A DNA stretch of 64,000 nt from Aromatoleum aromaticum EbN1 (lineage in GTDB: Bacteria > Pseudomonadota > Gammaproteobacteria > Burkholderiales > Rhodocyclaceae): the NCBI RefSeq assembly GCF_000025965.1, contig NC_006513.1, positions 434,001 through 498,000 on the forward strand, read 5' to 3'. Below the pieces are notes generated by a model, which did not search any database, was not told where the DNA came from, and was given only the letters and a program-made list of their open reading frames with translations. Made by a program: the position numbers and the translations under genes. Below, in pieces: positions 36,763 to 46,714 of this stretch. The stretch's first letter is position 1, and each line of letters opens with the position of its first letter.

Positions 36763-37470
36763 ATGAAACTTCCTGGCCAGATCCGCGCGATCGCTTTCGA
36801 CGCCTACGGCACCCTCTTCGACGTCTATTCCGTCGGCGCGCTCGCCGAGCAGCTTTTTCCCGGCCACGGCGAAGCGCTGACCGCGCTGTGGCGGCTGAAG
36901 CAGATCGAATACTCGTTGCTGCGCACCCTGTCGGACCGCTACAAACCGTTCCTCGAAGTGACGGACGACGCGCTGCGGTTTTCGGCGAGCCGGCTCGGCC
37001 TCGACATGAACGATGCCCGGCACCGCCAGCTGATGAACCAGTACGCGTGCCTGTCGCCGTTCCCCGAAAACCTCGGCGCGCTGAAGACGTTGCGCGAGCT
37101 CGGCGTGCCGCTGGCCGTGCTGTCGAACGGCACGCCGCGGATGCTCGACGTCGCGATCAAGAGCGCCGGCATGAACGGGCTGTTCGATCACGTGCTGTCG
37201 GTCGACACGGTGCGCCAGTACAAGACCGCCGACGCCGCGTACCAGCTCGGACCCGACGCTTTCGGCTGCGCGGCGCGCGACATCCTGTTCGTCTCGTCGA
37301 ACGGCTGGGACGCGGCGGGGGCGACCTGGTTCGGCTACACGACCTTCTGGATCAACCGCTCGGGCCAACCTCTCGAAGCGCTCGACGTGACGCCATCGGT
37401 GATCGGCCAGCGGCTCACCGACGTGGTCGATTTCGTCCGCCCGCGCTTTGTCGGCACGCCCCGCGCATGA
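36763..37470 (+). CDS. Haloacid dehalogenase, type II (HAD superfamily)
   Basis: 235 aa from ATG 36763. Nucleophile aspartate in FDAYGTLFD, then LSNGTPRML (motif II Ser/Asn), YKTADAAYQLG (motif III Lys) and SSNGWDAAGATWFGY (acidic motif IV). The SSNxWDxxGA signature is typical of (S)-2-haloacid dehalogenases, which turn 2-haloalkanoates into 2-hydroxyalkanoates. The usual YKP after the lysine is YKT here. It is followed 10 bases later by a TauE-type transporter and divergently flanked by LysR. Confidence 0.88.
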   Translation: MKLPGQIRAIAFDAYGTLFDVYSVGALAEQLFPGHGEALTALWRLKQIEYSLLRTLSDRYKPFLEVTDDALRFSASRLGLDMNDARHRQLMNQYACLSPFPENLGALKTLRELGVPLAVLSNGTPRMLDVAIKSAGMNGLFDHVLSVDTVRQYKTADAAYQLGPDAFGCAARDILFVSSNGWDAAGATWFGYTTFWINRSGQPLEALDVTPSVIGQRLTDVVDFVRPRFVGTPRA

Positions 37471-37480
37471 GCGTTCCCCG

Positions 37481-38257
37481 ATGACCCCTACCGAACTCCT
37501 CGTCATCGGCACTGCCGCGGCGATGGCCGGCGCGATGAACGCGGTCGCCGGCGGTGGGACGTTCTTCTCGTTCCCGGCGCTGCTTGCGATCGGCGTGCCG
37601 CCGGTGATCGCGAACGCCAGCAACGCGGTCGCGCTGTGGCCGGCGAGCCTGTCGAGCGCCTACGCGTATCGCAGCGAACTGGCACACTTCGGCAAGGGCC
37701 TGCCGGCGCTCACGGCCGTCGCGTTCGTCGGCGGCATCGCCGGCGGCCTGCTGCTGCTGGCGACGCGCGACGACACGTTCTCGATGCTGATTCCGTGGCT
37801 GTTGCTGATCGCGACGGTGATGTTCGCCGGCAGCGGGCGGATTTCCGCCCTGCTCGCGCAGCTGCGCGGGCAGGGCGCGAGCGGCCCGTCGCACGCGACA
37901 CCGGGCGGCCTGCTGTTCCAGTTCGGAGTGTCGATCTACGGCGGGTTCTTCGGCGCCGGCATGGGGATCGTGATGATCGCGGCGCTGGCGATCCAGGGCC
38001 ATCGCGACATCCACGACATCAATGCGCTGAAGAACTGGCTGTCGGCGGTGATCTACAGCGTCGCCGTCGTGACCTTCGTCATCGCCGGCGCGGTGAGCTG
38101 GCCTCACACGCTGGTCATGCTGGCGACCGCCGCGGTAGGCGGTTACTGGGGCGCGGTCGGCGCCCGCAAGGTTCCTGCCGCGTGGTTGCGGCGCTTCATC
38201 ATCACGGTCGGCACTTTCCTGACCATCTACTATTTTTACACGACGTACCTGCAATAA
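37481..38257 (+). CDS. TauE/SafE-family anion exporter
   Basis: 258 aa with about eight membrane segments and the family pattern [20 protein letters not shown] at the N-terminus, repeated loosely in the second half ([20 protein letters not shown]). Members export sulfite, sulfoacetate or other organic anions. With the dehalogenase 10 bases upstream, it could export or import a halo- or hydroxyacid, but this is inferred from context only. It ends 13 bases before glcB. Confidence 0.88.
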   Translation: MTPTELLVIGTAAAMAGAMNAVAGGGTFFSFPALLAIGVPPVIANASNAVALWPASLSSAYAYRSELAHFGKGLPALTAVAFVGGIAGGLLLLATRDDTFSMLIPWLLLIATVMFAGSGRISALLAQLRGQGASGPSHATPGGLLFQFGVSIYGGFFGAGMGIVMIAALAIQGHRDIHDINALKNWLSAVIYSVAVVTFVIAGAVSWPHTLVMLATAAVGGYWGAVGARKVPAAWLRRFIITVGTFLTIYYFYTTYLQ

Positions 38258-38270
38258 AAGGCGAGACATC

Positions 38271-40448
38271 ATGACCGAACGAATCCAATGTAATCAGCTC
38301 CAGGTGGACGCGGCGCTGCACCGCTTCATCGAAAACGAAGCCCTGCCCGGCACGGGCCTCGAGGCGGCGGCGTTCTGGAAAGGCTTCAGCGAACTGGCGA
38401 ACGAACTGGCGCCGAAGAACCGCGCGCTGCTCGCCGAGCGCGACCGCCTGCAGGCCGAGATCGATACCTGGCACCGCGCGCATCCGGGTCCGATCCAGGA
38501 CATGCCCGCGTACCGCGCTTTCCTCGAGTCGATCGGCTACCTGCAGCCGGTGCCGGCGCCGTTCAAGATCACGACCGCCAACGTCGACAGCGAAATCAGC
38601 GAGCAGGCCGGCCCGCAGCTGGTCGTGCCGATCATGAACGCCCGTTACGCACTCAACGCCGCGAACGCGCGCTGGGGCAGCCTCTACGACGCGCTGTACG
38701 GCACGAACGCGATCCCTTCGGACGGCGGCGCCGAAGCCGGCTCGTCGTACAACCCGGTGCGCGGCGCTCGCGTCATCGCCTTCGCCCGCAATCTGCTGGA
38801 CCAGGCTGCGCCGCTCGCGCAAGGCAGCCATGACAAGACCAAGGCCTATGCGGTCGCTGGCGGCAAGCTGATCGTTACGCTGCTGGACGGCAGCCAGACC
38901 GGCCTCGCCGATCCCGCCAAGTTCGCCGGCTTCCAGGGCGACGCTGCGGCACCGTCTGCCGTGCTGCTCAAGAACAACGGCCTGCACCTCGAGATCCAGT
39001 TCGACCGCAAGCATCCGATCGGCAAGACCGACGCCGCCGGCATCAAGGACGTGCTCGTCGAAGCTGCCGTCACGACGATCATGGACTGCGAGGATTCGAC
39101 CGCCGCGGTCGATGCCGAAGACAAGGTCGTCGTCTACCGCAGCTGGCTGGGGCTGATCACCGGCACCCTCGTCGAGACCTTCGACAAGGGTGGCAAGACG
39201 GTCGAGCGCAAGATGAACCCGGACCGCGAATACACTGCCCCGAACGGCTCCGCGCTGCGCCTGCATGGCCGCTCGCTGCTCTTCATCCGCCACGTCGGCC
39301 ACCTGATGACCAATCCGGCCATCCTGCTTGCCGACGGAGCCGAGATCCCCGAAGGCATCATGGACGGCGTCGTCACGACGCTGATTTCGATGCGCGACCT
39401 GAAGCTGAAGCGCAACTCGCGCACCGACAGCATGTACATCGTCAAGCCGAAGATGCACGGCCCGGCCGAAGTCGCCTTCGCAAGCGAACTCTTCGGCCGC
39501 GTCGAGCAGCTGCTGGGCCTGCCCGCCGACACGATGAAGGTCGGCATCATGGACGAGGAGCGTCGCACCTCGGTGAACCTCGCCGGCTGCATCAAGGCCG
39601 CCGAATCGCGGGTCGCCTTCATCAACACCGGCTTCCTCGACCGCACCGGCGACGAGATGCACACCGCGATGGAAGCGGGCCCGATGATCCGCAAGGGCGA
39701 CATGAAGGGCTCGGCGTGGATCCAGGCCTACGAGCGCCAGAACGTGCTGGTGGGCCTCGACTGCGGCCTGCGCGGTCGCGCGCAGATCGGCAAGGGCATG
39801 TGGGCGATGCCGGACCTGATGGCCGAGATGCTCGAGCAGAAGATCGGTCACCCGAAGGCCGGCGCAACGACCGCATGGGTGCCGTCACCGACCGGCGCGA
39901 CCCTGCACGCGCTGCACTACCATCAGGTGGATGTCCAGTCCGTGCAGCAGGAGATGGAGAAAATCAGCCTCGCCGCCGAGCGCGACACTCTCCTCGACAA
40001 TCTCCTGACCGTGCCGGTCGCGGCCTCCGCGAACTGGAGCGCCACCGAGATCCAGCAGGAACTCGACAACAACGCGCAAGGCATCCTCGGTTACGTCGTG
40101 CGCTGGATCGACCAGGGCGTGGGCTGCTCGAAGGTGCCGGACATCAACAATATCGGCCTGATGGAAGACCGCGCGACGCTGCGCATCTCGAGCCAGCACA
40201 TCGCGAATTGGCTGCGCCACGGCGTAACGAACGAAGCCCAGGTCCTCGAGACGATGAAGCGCATGGCGGCGGTCGTCGACCAGCAGAACGCGGGCGATCC
40301 GCTGTACCGCCCGATGGCGCCGGATTTCGACCAGTCGGTCGCGTTCCAGGCGGCAAAGGACCTCGTGTTCAAGGGCTGCGCCCAGCCGAGCGGTTACACC
40401 GAACCGCTGCTGCACCGCTGGCGCCAGGTCGCGAAAGCGCGCGGCTGA
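38271..40448 (+). CDS. glcB: Malate synthase G
   Basis: 725 aa, the length of the monomeric G isoform. Visible conserved parts are the TIM-barrel segments [47 protein letters not shown] and [13 protein letters not shown]. It condenses glyoxylate with acetyl-CoA to malate. It starts 13 bases after the exporter gene and may be read with it. Together with aceK and icd further right it belongs to glyoxylate metabolism; isocitrate lyase is not in the window. Confidence 0.96.
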   Translation: MTERIQCNQLQVDAALHRFIENEALPGTGLEAAAFWKGFSELANELAPKNRALLAERDRLQAEIDTWHRAHPGPIQDMPAYRAFLESIGYLQPVPAPFKITTANVDSEISEQAGPQLVVPIMNARYALNAANARWGSLYDALYGTNAIPSDGGAEAGSSYNPVRGARVIAFARNLLDQAAPLAQGSHDKTKAYAVAGGKLIVTLLDGSQTGLADPAKFAGFQGDAAAPSAVLLKNNGLHLEIQFDRKHPIGKTDAAGIKDVLVEAAVTTIMDCEDSTAAVDAEDKVVVYRSWLGLITGTLVETFDKGGKTVERKMNPDREYTAPNGSALRLHGRSLLFIRHVGHLMTNPAILLADGAEIPEGIMDGVVTTLISMRDLKLKRNSRTDSMYIVKPKMHGPAEVAFASELFGRVEQLLGLPADTMKVGIMDEERRTSVNLAGCIKAAESRVAFINTGFLDRTGDEMHTAMEAGPMIRKGDMKGSAWIQAYERQNVLVGLDCGLRGRAQIGKGMWAMPDLMAEMLEQKIGHPKAGATTAWVPSPTGATLHALHYHQVDVQSVQQEMEKISLAAERDTLLDNLLTVPVAASANWSATEIQQELDNNAQGILGYVVRWIDQGVGCSKVPDINNIGLMEDRATLRISSQHIANWLRHGVTNEAQVLETMKRMAAVVDQQNAGDPLYRPMAPDFDQSVAFQAAKDLVFKGCAQPSGYTEPLLHRWRQVAKARG

Positions 40449-40455
40449 CGCTGAG

Positions 40456-40974
40456 ATGCGCTGGCCCGCCGTGCCCGCCGTCCATGGATGGCTGTCGCTC
40501 GACCGGCGCGGTGGCTGGCGGCTCAAAGGAGAGCCGGTCACGCATGCCGGGCTGAACGGCTTTCTGAACGCGAATTACCGCTCGGACGGCGACGGCAACT
40601 GGTTCGTCCAGAACGGACCGCAGCGCGTCTTCGTGACGCTGGATTACACGCCGCTGGTCCTGCGGCTTGACGTGGACGACAGCCTCACGGCGCACACCGG
40701 CGCGGCGACGGGCCCGATCTTTGCGGCGTACCTCGACGAGGACGGCAATGTGCTGCTGCATGCGTCGCAGGGTGTCGGGCTGCTCGACGATCGGGATCTT
40801 TCCGCATTCGTCGGGCAGTGCCGGGCCGACGACGGTGGGCCGGCGAGCGACGCTGCCTTCGTCGAAGTCATGGGCGGCGGCTCGGGAGTGGTGTGGCACG
40901 GCCTGCCGCTGCAGGCGATCAGGCACGCGGAGGTCGCCGCGCGTTTCGCGTTCCGGCCCCGCCCGGAGCCCTGA
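40456..40974 (+). CDS. Conserved hypothetical protein, 172 aa
   Basis: Starts 7 bases after glcB, so it is likely co-transcribed. It reads as a beta-rich soluble domain: LDRRGGWRLKGEPVTHAGLN, NYRSDGDGNWFVQNGPQRVF, VTLDYTPLVLRLD, then FVEVMGGGSGVVWHGLPLQA. Proteins of this type with a GxWFVQNGPQRV core recur beside housekeeping genes in betaproteobacteria. I cannot assign a function. Confidence 0.85.
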   Translation: MRWPAVPAVHGWLSLDRRGGWRLKGEPVTHAGLNGFLNANYRSDGDGNWFVQNGPQRVFVTLDYTPLVLRLDVDDSLTAHTGAATGPIFAAYLDEDGNVLLHASQGVGLLDDRDLSAFVGQCRADDGGPASDAAFVEVMGGGSGVVWHGLPLQAIRHAEVAARFAFRPRPEP

Positions 40975-41026
40975 ACGCACAGTTTTTTCCCGGTCTTCCT
41001 CCGGCACGCAGCCCGGGGACACATCG

Positions 41027-41824
41027 ATGGTGACGGCAACATTCCGATTCTACGAAGAGCTGAACGACTTCCTCGCCCCGGCGCGGCGCCGGCGCGAGTT
41101 CGACGCGCCCTGCGCACGGGCGGCAACGGTCAAGCACATGGTCGAAGCGCTCGGCGTGCCGCACACTGAGGTCGAACTGGTGCTCGTCAACGGCGAATCG
41201 GTCGATTTCGGCCGCCTGCTGCGCGACGGCGACCGCGTCGCGGTGTATCCGAAATTCGAATCGCTCGACATCACGCCGCTGCTGCGCGTGCGGAGCCACC
41301 CGCTGCGGGTGATGCGCTTCGTCGCCGACGCGCATCTCGGCGGACTCGCGCACCTGTTGCGGATGACCGGCTTCGACACGCTCTACGACAACCACTTCGA
41401 CGACGGCGAGATCGAGATCATCGCCGGGCGTGACGCCCGTATCGTGCTGACGCGCGATCGCGAACTGCTCAAGCGCCGCACGCTGACGCACGGCTGCTAC
41501 GTACGGGCGCTGAAGCCGGCGCAGCAGGTGCGCGAGATCTTCGACCGGCTCGACCTCGCCGGCAGCGCGAAGCCTTTCACGCTGTGCCTCGACTGCAACG
41601 CTCCGCTGCGGCCGATCGGCAAGGCGCAGGTCGAAGACCGCCTGCCGCCGGGAGTGCGCGCGAGCCACACGCGTTTCAGCACCTGCGACGTGTGCCGCCG
41701 CGTTTTCTGGGAAGGATCGCACTGGCGGCGAATGCGCGTCCTCGTCGATGAACTGCTCGCGGGCTCCCCGCCGCTCCCGCCGGAAACTCCCGCTGCGCCA
41801 GGCCCCGCTCGCTACCCGAAGTGA
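41027..41824 (+). CDS. Mut7-C RNase-domain protein with ubiquitin-like N-terminus
   Basis: 265 aa from ATG 41027. Residues 1-85 resemble the Mut7-C-associated ubiquitin-like/ThiS fold (ATFRFYEELNDFLAPARR, LVNGESVDFGRLLRDGDRVA). Residues 95-240 are the Mut7-C PIN-like domain with RFVADAHLGGLAHLLRMTGF, VLTRDRELL and zinc-binding CLDCNAPLRP and CDVCRRVFWEG. It may be an RNase; the substrate is not known. It lies 52 bases after the 172-aa gene. Confidence 0.88.
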   Translation: MVTATFRFYEELNDFLAPARRRREFDAPCARAATVKHMVEALGVPHTEVELVLVNGESVDFGRLLRDGDRVAVYPKFESLDITPLLRVRSHPLRVMRFVADAHLGGLAHLLRMTGFDTLYDNHFDDGEIEIIAGRDARIVLTRDRELLKRRTLTHGCYVRALKPAQQVREIFDRLDLAGSAKPFTLCLDCNAPLRPIGKAQVEDRLPPGVRASHTRFSTCDVCRRVFWEGSHWRRMRVLVDELLAGSPPLPPETPAAPGPARYPK

Positions 41825-41846
41825 AAGCCATCCCGCTGCGGGATGC

Positions 41847-42272
41847 CTACTGCACCATCGGCAACCTGAACTCTTCGGCATGCAGTGCGACCTCCGGCGG
41901 GAACGGCTGCGAGCGGCGCGTCACCGGATTCAGGCACACCACGGTGCAGTCCGACGTCGAGCAGACTTCACCGGTTTCGGTATTGACGATTTCATGGCGG
42001 AAACGCACCACCTTTTCCCGCATTTCGAGCACCCCGCTGCGCACGAATACCGTGTCGCCCGGATACAGTTCCTTCTGGTAGCTGATGTTCTGCTGCACCA
42101 TCGCCAGATTCACCGCGCCGCTGCGCAGCAGCGACGCGGACAGCCCGAGCATCGCGTAGAACTGCCAGCTCGCCGCGTCGTGGAACTCCATGTAGGCGCG
42201 GATGTTGATATGCCCCATGTGATCGCGTTGCCATTCATGCACCGTGCCGCGCGCCGTTTCGACCATCGTCAT
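41847..42272 (-). CDS. Hotdog-fold acyl-CoA thioesterase (4HBT-type)
   Basis: 141 aa. The active-site region DHMGHINIRAYMEFHDAASW places Asp/His and the hotdog helix as in 4-hydroxybenzoyl-CoA/YbgC thioesterases. It hydrolyses acyl- or aroyl-CoA thioesters. The substrate is unknown. It converges on the Mut7-C gene, with 22 bases between stops. Confidence 0.88.
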   Translation of the reverse strand: MTMVETARGTVHEWQRDHMGHINIRAYMEFHDAASWQFYAMLGLSASLLRSGAVNLAMVQQNISYQKELYPGDTVFVRSGVLEMREKVVRFRHEIVNTETGEVCSTSDCTVVCLNPVTRRSQPFPPEVALHAEEFRLPMVQ

Positions 42273-42496
42273 TGCCGTCTCCTCCAGCCGTCACCACTGT
42301 CATCGAGTCGCCACGATAGGGCGTTCGGGCGGGTGTCGGCAATACCGGGCAATCGCAGCGCTGTCGCGGTGTGATCAGTCGCACGGACGTGGAGGCCGCC
42401 CGCACGCGGCCGGTCACGTGCCGTTCGCCGCCATCTGGGCACGGACGCCGCACGGTGCCGCTAGAATGTGGTGGTCATCTCGGTCGGAACTCCACC

Positions 42497-44122
42497 TTGA
42501 GCACTGCCCTGTACCGCTGGTTCGACCGCAACATCCTGGAACTCGGCCGCGAGATGCGGCTGTCGTACCTGCCGCCGCTGATGGTGTATGTCGCGGCCGG
42601 CGTGTCGGGCCTGACCGGGATCGTCGGCACGTTTTTCGTCAAGGACTATCTCGGCCTGTCGGCGGCTTTTCTCGCCGCGCTCGGCTTCTGGGCCGGCATT
42701 CCGTGGGCGCTGAAGATGCCGATCGGCCATCTCGTCGACCTGATGTGGCGGCACAAGGCCGGGCTCGTCTATCTCGGCGCAGCCCTCATTGCGACGAGCC
42801 TCGCGATCATGATCGGGCTGATCTCCCGGCCGGACGAGATGCGCACCGTGATGAGCGCCGAAGCGTGGTTTGTGCTGTCTGCGCTGCTCGCGCCACTCGG
42901 CTACGTGATGCAGGACGCGGTCGCCGACGCGATGACGGTCGAGGCGGTGCCGCGGCTCGACGCCGACGGCGCTCCCTACCCGGCCGAGACGGTAAGGCTG
43001 ATGCACACGACGATGCAGATGCTCGGGCGCGTCGCGATCATCGGCGGCACGGTGCTGGTGTCGCTCGCGAACGTCGCGATGTTCCAGGGCGCCGAAACCC
43101 TGCCCGAGTCCGCGAAAGTCGCGATCTACGTGCGCATCTACGAGCTCGCACTGGTGATCCCGCTGCTGTCGATCAGCGGCGTGCTGCTCGCCGGGGTGCT
43201 CAAGCGGCGCGAGGCGCGGCGACTCGAGGCGCTCGGCCACAGCCACGCGGAAGTCGATCGCCTGGTGCACGAGCCGCAGGAAAAAACCGCGCCGAACTGG
43301 TGGATCCTCGGCGGCAGCGCGGTGTTCGTCGCGCTGACCCTCGGCGTCGGGCTGTCCGGCATGGCGTATGGCCAGGAGCTGATCTTCGCATCGTCGTTCG
43401 CGATCATCGGCGTGATGATCGCGAAGCTGCTGCGCGAACTCGCGCCGGAGGCGGCGCGCACGCTGCTCGGCACCGTCATCGTGATCTTCGTCTTTCGCGC
43501 GATGCCGACCCCGGGGGCCGGCGCGAGTTGGTGGATGATCGATGTGCTCGGCTTCGACCAGAGCTTCCTGTCGCGGCTCGATCTGATCACGAGCACGCTG
43601 ACGCTCGCCGGCCTGTTCCTGTTCCGCCGCTTCATGGCGGAAAAGTCGATCGCGCAGATCGTCATCGTGCTGACGCTTGCCGCGACGCTGCTGTCCGGAC
43701 CGATCGTCGGCATGTTCTACGGCCTGCACGAATGGACTGGGCGACTCACGGGGGGATTCATCGACGCGCGCTTCATCGCGATCGCGAACACCGCGCTCGA
43801 GTCGCCGCTTGGGCAGGTATCGATGGTGCCGATGCTGGCGTGGATCGCGAATTCCGCTCCCTCTCACCTGAAGGCGACGTTCTTCGCCGTGATGGCGTCG
43901 TTCACGAACCTCGCGTTGTCGGCGGCGCAGCTCGGCACGAAATACCTGAACGAGATTTTCACGGTCAGCCGCGAAGTGCGCGACCCGGCCAGTGGCACCG
44001 TGACGATCCCGGCCGACTATTCCGAACTCGGCGTGCTGCTGATCACCGTCACGCTGCTGGGATTGTCGCTGCCGCTGCTGGCGATCGCGGTGACGCGGCT
44101 GTTCGGGCTGCGCAGCGCCTGA
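42497..44122 (+). CDS. Multi-pass transporter, MFS/BT1-like, 541 aa
   Basis: Start TTG 42497 is proposed because similarity-like sequence begins STALYRWFDRN and no ATG/GTG lies nearby in frame. About 12-14 membrane segments are visible. Pattern WAGIPWALKMPIGHLVDLMW in the second helix-loop region resembles folate-biopterin transporter (BT1) and other MFS proteins. Substrate is unknown. A large charged loop lies at about 235-275. It precedes the EF-G-like gene by 83 bases. Confidence 0.82.
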   Translation: MSTALYRWFDRNILELGREMRLSYLPPLMVYVAAGVSGLTGIVGTFFVKDYLGLSAAFLAALGFWAGIPWALKMPIGHLVDLMWRHKAGLVYLGAALIATSLAIMIGLISRPDEMRTVMSAEAWFVLSALLAPLGYVMQDAVADAMTVEAVPRLDADGAPYPAETVRLMHTTMQMLGRVAIIGGTVLVSLANVAMFQGAETLPESAKVAIYVRIYELALVIPLLSISGVLLAGVLKRREARRLEALGHSHAEVDRLVHEPQEKTAPNWWILGGSAVFVALTLGVGLSGMAYGQELIFASSFAIIGVMIAKLLRELAPEAARTLLGTVIVIFVFRAMPTPGAGASWWMIDVLGFDQSFLSRLDLITSTLTLAGLFLFRRFMAEKSIAQIVIVLTLAATLLSGPIVGMFYGLHEWTGRLTGGFIDARFIAIANTALESPLGQVSMVPMLAWIANSAPSHLKATFFAVMASFTNLALSAAQLGTKYLNEIFTVSREVRDPASGTVTIPADYSELGVLLITVTLLGLSLPLLAIAVTRLFGLRSA

Positions 44123-44205
44123 ACCGGCCTGTCCGACCTGCGGGCGTTGCACGCGCGGCGCGACAGGCGGAAACTCTGGTCAAACGACAACGGGAGGACA
44201 GCGCC

Positions 44206-46257
44206 ATGACACCGACCTCGGTACACGACATCCGCAACGTCGCCCTGCTCGGCCATTCCGGCGGCGGCAAGACCACTCTGCTCGAAGCGCTGCTCGTCGC
44301 GTCGGGGACGATCGGTGCGGCCGGCAGCATCGAGCGCGGCGACACGGTCAGCGACTTCGACGCGCAGGAAAAGGCGATGGGCCATTCTCTTGCAACGTCG
44401 ATCGCGCACTTCGAATGGGCCGGGCACTGGGTCAATATGCTCGACACTCCGGGCCTGCCGGACCTCGCCGGCCGGGCGCTGTCGGCGCTGCCCGCGGTCG
44501 AGACGGCGGCGGTCGTCGTCAGCGCGCAGGCGGGCATCGAAAGCGGCACGCGCCGGATGATGGACGCCGCGGCCGACAAGTGCCGCCTGATCGTCGTGTC
44601 GAAAATCGACGCCGCGAGCACTGCCGACCTCACGACACTGATGGAGAAGCTGACGGCGACCTTCGGCCGCGAATGCCTGCCGGTCAACCTGCCGGCTGCC
44701 GATCGCGCGCGTGTCATCGACTGCTTTTTCTCGCCCGACCACGGTACCGAAACCGCATTTTCGTCGGTCACCGCGGGGCATGAAGCGATCATCGACCAGG
44801 TCGTCGAACTCGACGAAGCGTTGATGGCAAGCTATCTCGAACAGGGCGAGTCGCTCGACCCCGAGCAGCTTCACGCGCCGTTCGAACAGGCATTGCGCGA
44901 AGGCCACCTGATTCCCGTGTGCTTCGTTTCGTCGCGCACCGGCGCCGGGGTGAACGAGCTGCTCGACATTCTCGGCCGTCTGATGCCGGACCCGACGGAA
45001 GGCAATCCGCCGCGCTTCGTCAAAGGAGAAGGCAGCCAGGCGCAGCCGGTCGAAGTCGCGCCGGATCCCACTCGTCACGTCATCGCACATGTATTTCAGG
45101 TCGCAAACGATCCGTACCGCGGCAAGCTCGGGCTGTTCCGCATCCATCAAGGCACGCTCGGCCCGAACAGCCAGCTCTATATCGGCGACAGCCGCAAGAG
45201 CTTCAAGGTGGCCCACCTGCTGCGCCTGCAGGGCAAGAACCAGGTCGAGACGCCGGTCGGCGTACCGGGCGATATCTGCGCCGTCGCGCGCGTCGACGAC
45301 ATCCATCCGGATGCCGTGCTGCACGACTCCCACGACGAGGACACCTACCACCTCGCTGCGACGCGCTATCCGCAACCGGTGTTCGGTCTCGCGCTGATCA
45401 CCAGGAAACATGGCGACGAACAGAAGCTGGCCGAAGCGCTGACGCGGCTCGTCGACGAGGATCCGTGCCTGGAAGTGGGGTTCGATCCCCAGGCGCGCCA
45501 GACGGTGATCCGGGGTCTCGGAGAACTGCATCTCAAGATCGTGCTGGAGCAGTTGCGCACGCGCTGGAACCTGCAGCTCGACACCGCGACCCCGACGGTA
45601 CCGTATCGCGAAACCATCGCCGCCACTGCCGAGGCACGCTACCGCCACAAGAAGCAGAGCGGCGGTGCCGGCCAGTTCGGCGAAGTCGCGCTGCGCGTCG
45701 AGGCTCTTCCGCGCGGTTCCGGCATCGAACTCGGCAACGAGGTCAAAGGAGGCGCGATCCCGACGAACTTCCTGCCAGCCGTCGAGAAAGGCGTGCGCCA
45801 GGCGCTCGCCGAAGGGGCATCCTCCGGCTTCCCGGTGCAGGACGTGCGCGTCGTGCTGACCGACGGCAAGCATCATGCAGTGGATTCGAACGAAATCTCG
45901 TTCGTCACGGCCGGGCGTCACGCGACGCTCGAAGCCCTGCTCGCCGCGCGGCCGATCGTGCTCGAACCTCTGGTGACGGTCACGGTGAAAGTCGAAGACA
46001 GTCATTTTGGCGACATCACCGCCGAGTTCGCCGCGCGCCGGGGCCGGCTCACGGCCACCGAAAGCCCGGCGAGCGGTTGGACAGTGCTGACTGCGACCGT
46101 GCCGATGGCCGAGATGGAAGGCTTCGAGGCGCGACTGAAAGCGATCTGCGCCGGCGAGAGCGAATTCGTGCTCGTCGCGAGCGGCCACGAGCCTGCGCCG
46201 CAGGAGGTGCAGCAGCGGCTCACCAAGCTCCATGCCGAGCGCAGTTCCGGCCAATAG
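44206..46257 (+). CDS. Elongation factor G-like translational GTPase
   Basis: 683 aa from ATG 44206 with GGGAGG upstream. It has P-loop GHSGGGKTTL, G3 DTPGLPD, and domains II-V (VIAHVFQVANDPYRGKLGLF, ELHLKIVLEQLRTRW, EARYRHKKQSGGAGQFGEV). The G4 motif is SKID instead of NKxD, and G1 is GHSGGGKT where EF-G has AHIDAGKT. It is an EF-G-like paralogue rather than the main FusA, which is usually encoded with rpsG and tuf. Its role in ribosome function is unproven. Confidence 0.9.
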   Translation: MTPTSVHDIRNVALLGHSGGGKTTLLEALLVASGTIGAAGSIERGDTVSDFDAQEKAMGHSLATSIAHFEWAGHWVNMLDTPGLPDLAGRALSALPAVETAAVVVSAQAGIESGTRRMMDAAADKCRLIVVSKIDAASTADLTTLMEKLTATFGRECLPVNLPAADRARVIDCFFSPDHGTETAFSSVTAGHEAIIDQVVELDEALMASYLEQGESLDPEQLHAPFEQALREGHLIPVCFVSSRTGAGVNELLDILGRLMPDPTEGNPPRFVKGEGSQAQPVEVAPDPTRHVIAHVFQVANDPYRGKLGLFRIHQGTLGPNSQLYIGDSRKSFKVAHLLRLQGKNQVETPVGVPGDICAVARVDDIHPDAVLHDSHDEDTYHLAATRYPQPVFGLALITRKHGDEQKLAEALTRLVDEDPCLEVGFDPQARQTVIRGLGELHLKIVLEQLRTRWNLQLDTATPTVPYRETIAATAEARYRHKKQSGGAGQFGEVALRVEALPRGSGIELGNEVKGGAIPTNFLPAVEKGVRQALAEGASSGFPVQDVRVVLTDGKHHAVDSNEISFVTAGRHATLEALLAARPIVLEPLVTVTVKVEDSHFGDITAEFAARRGRLTATESPASGWTVLTATVPMAEMEGFEARLKAICAGESEFVLVASGHEPAPQEVQQRLTKLHAERSSGQ

Positions 46258-46366
46258 CGCAGACCGGCTCCCGCACCGGGAGAACCGCGCGCATGCGGCC
46301 GGGGAGCAGCAGCGCCCCGGCCGCATGCGCTCTCTGTTGCGCTCACCCGGACCCTCGGCTGGAACA

Positions 46367-46627
46367 ATGAAACTGACCGAACAACAGCGGACCTACTGGC
46401 GCCGCACCTTGCAGCTCACGGTAGCGCTGCTATCCGTCTGGTTCCTCGTCACGTTCGGGGCCGGTTACTTCGCCGACGAACTCAACCGGTACTCCTTCCT
46501 GGGCTTCCCGCTCGGCTTCTACATCTTTGCCCAGGGATCGCTGCTGACCTACCTGGTCATCATCGCGATCTACGTCCATGTGATGAACCGCCTCGACCGC
46601 TGCCACGGGGTCGGCGAACGCCGGTAG
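46367..46627 (+). CDS. DUF4212 protein, symporter small subunit
   Basis: 86 aa with two membrane helices: LQLTVALLSVWFLVTFGAGY and LGFYIFAQGSLLTYLVIIAI, plus YFADELNRYSFLGFPLGF between. This is DUF4212, normally encoded directly before a sodium:solute symporter (acetate/lactate type). No symporter follows; the next gene is icd on the other strand. It is therefore an orphan or has a partner elsewhere. Confidence 0.88.
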   Translation: MKLTEQQRTYWRRTLQLTVALLSVWFLVTFGAGYFADELNRYSFLGFPLGFYIFAQGSLLTYLVIIAIYVHVMNRLDRCHGVGERR

Positions 46628-46669
46628 GGGAACATCCGGGGCGACGGCGCGAACATCCGTCGTAAACGC

Positions 46670-46692
46670 AAAAACCCCCTTTCGGGGGCTGC
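46670..46692 (-). terminator. Terminator of icd
   Basis: On the minus strand CCCCC-GAAAG-GGGGG (46675-46688) followed by TTTTTGCG, 23 bases beyond the icd stop. Confidence 0.85.
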
Positions 46693-46714
46693 GAGGTGTT
46701 TTGACGGACGCGAG

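Noticed and set aside
42244..46257. A continuous 1337-codon frame spanning the transporter and the EF-G-like gene
   Set aside because: Only the part from 44206 has EF-G motifs and a ribosome site. The first 650 codons are Arg-rich antisense-like reading in another frame of the transporter gene.
44017..46326. A 769-codon minus-strand frame opposite the EF-G-like gene
   Set aside because: High-GC third-position bias opens long antisense frames. Composition is Arg/Ala-rich with no motif; the same holds for 23393-25405, 25481-27400, 53176-55095 and 58833-60992.
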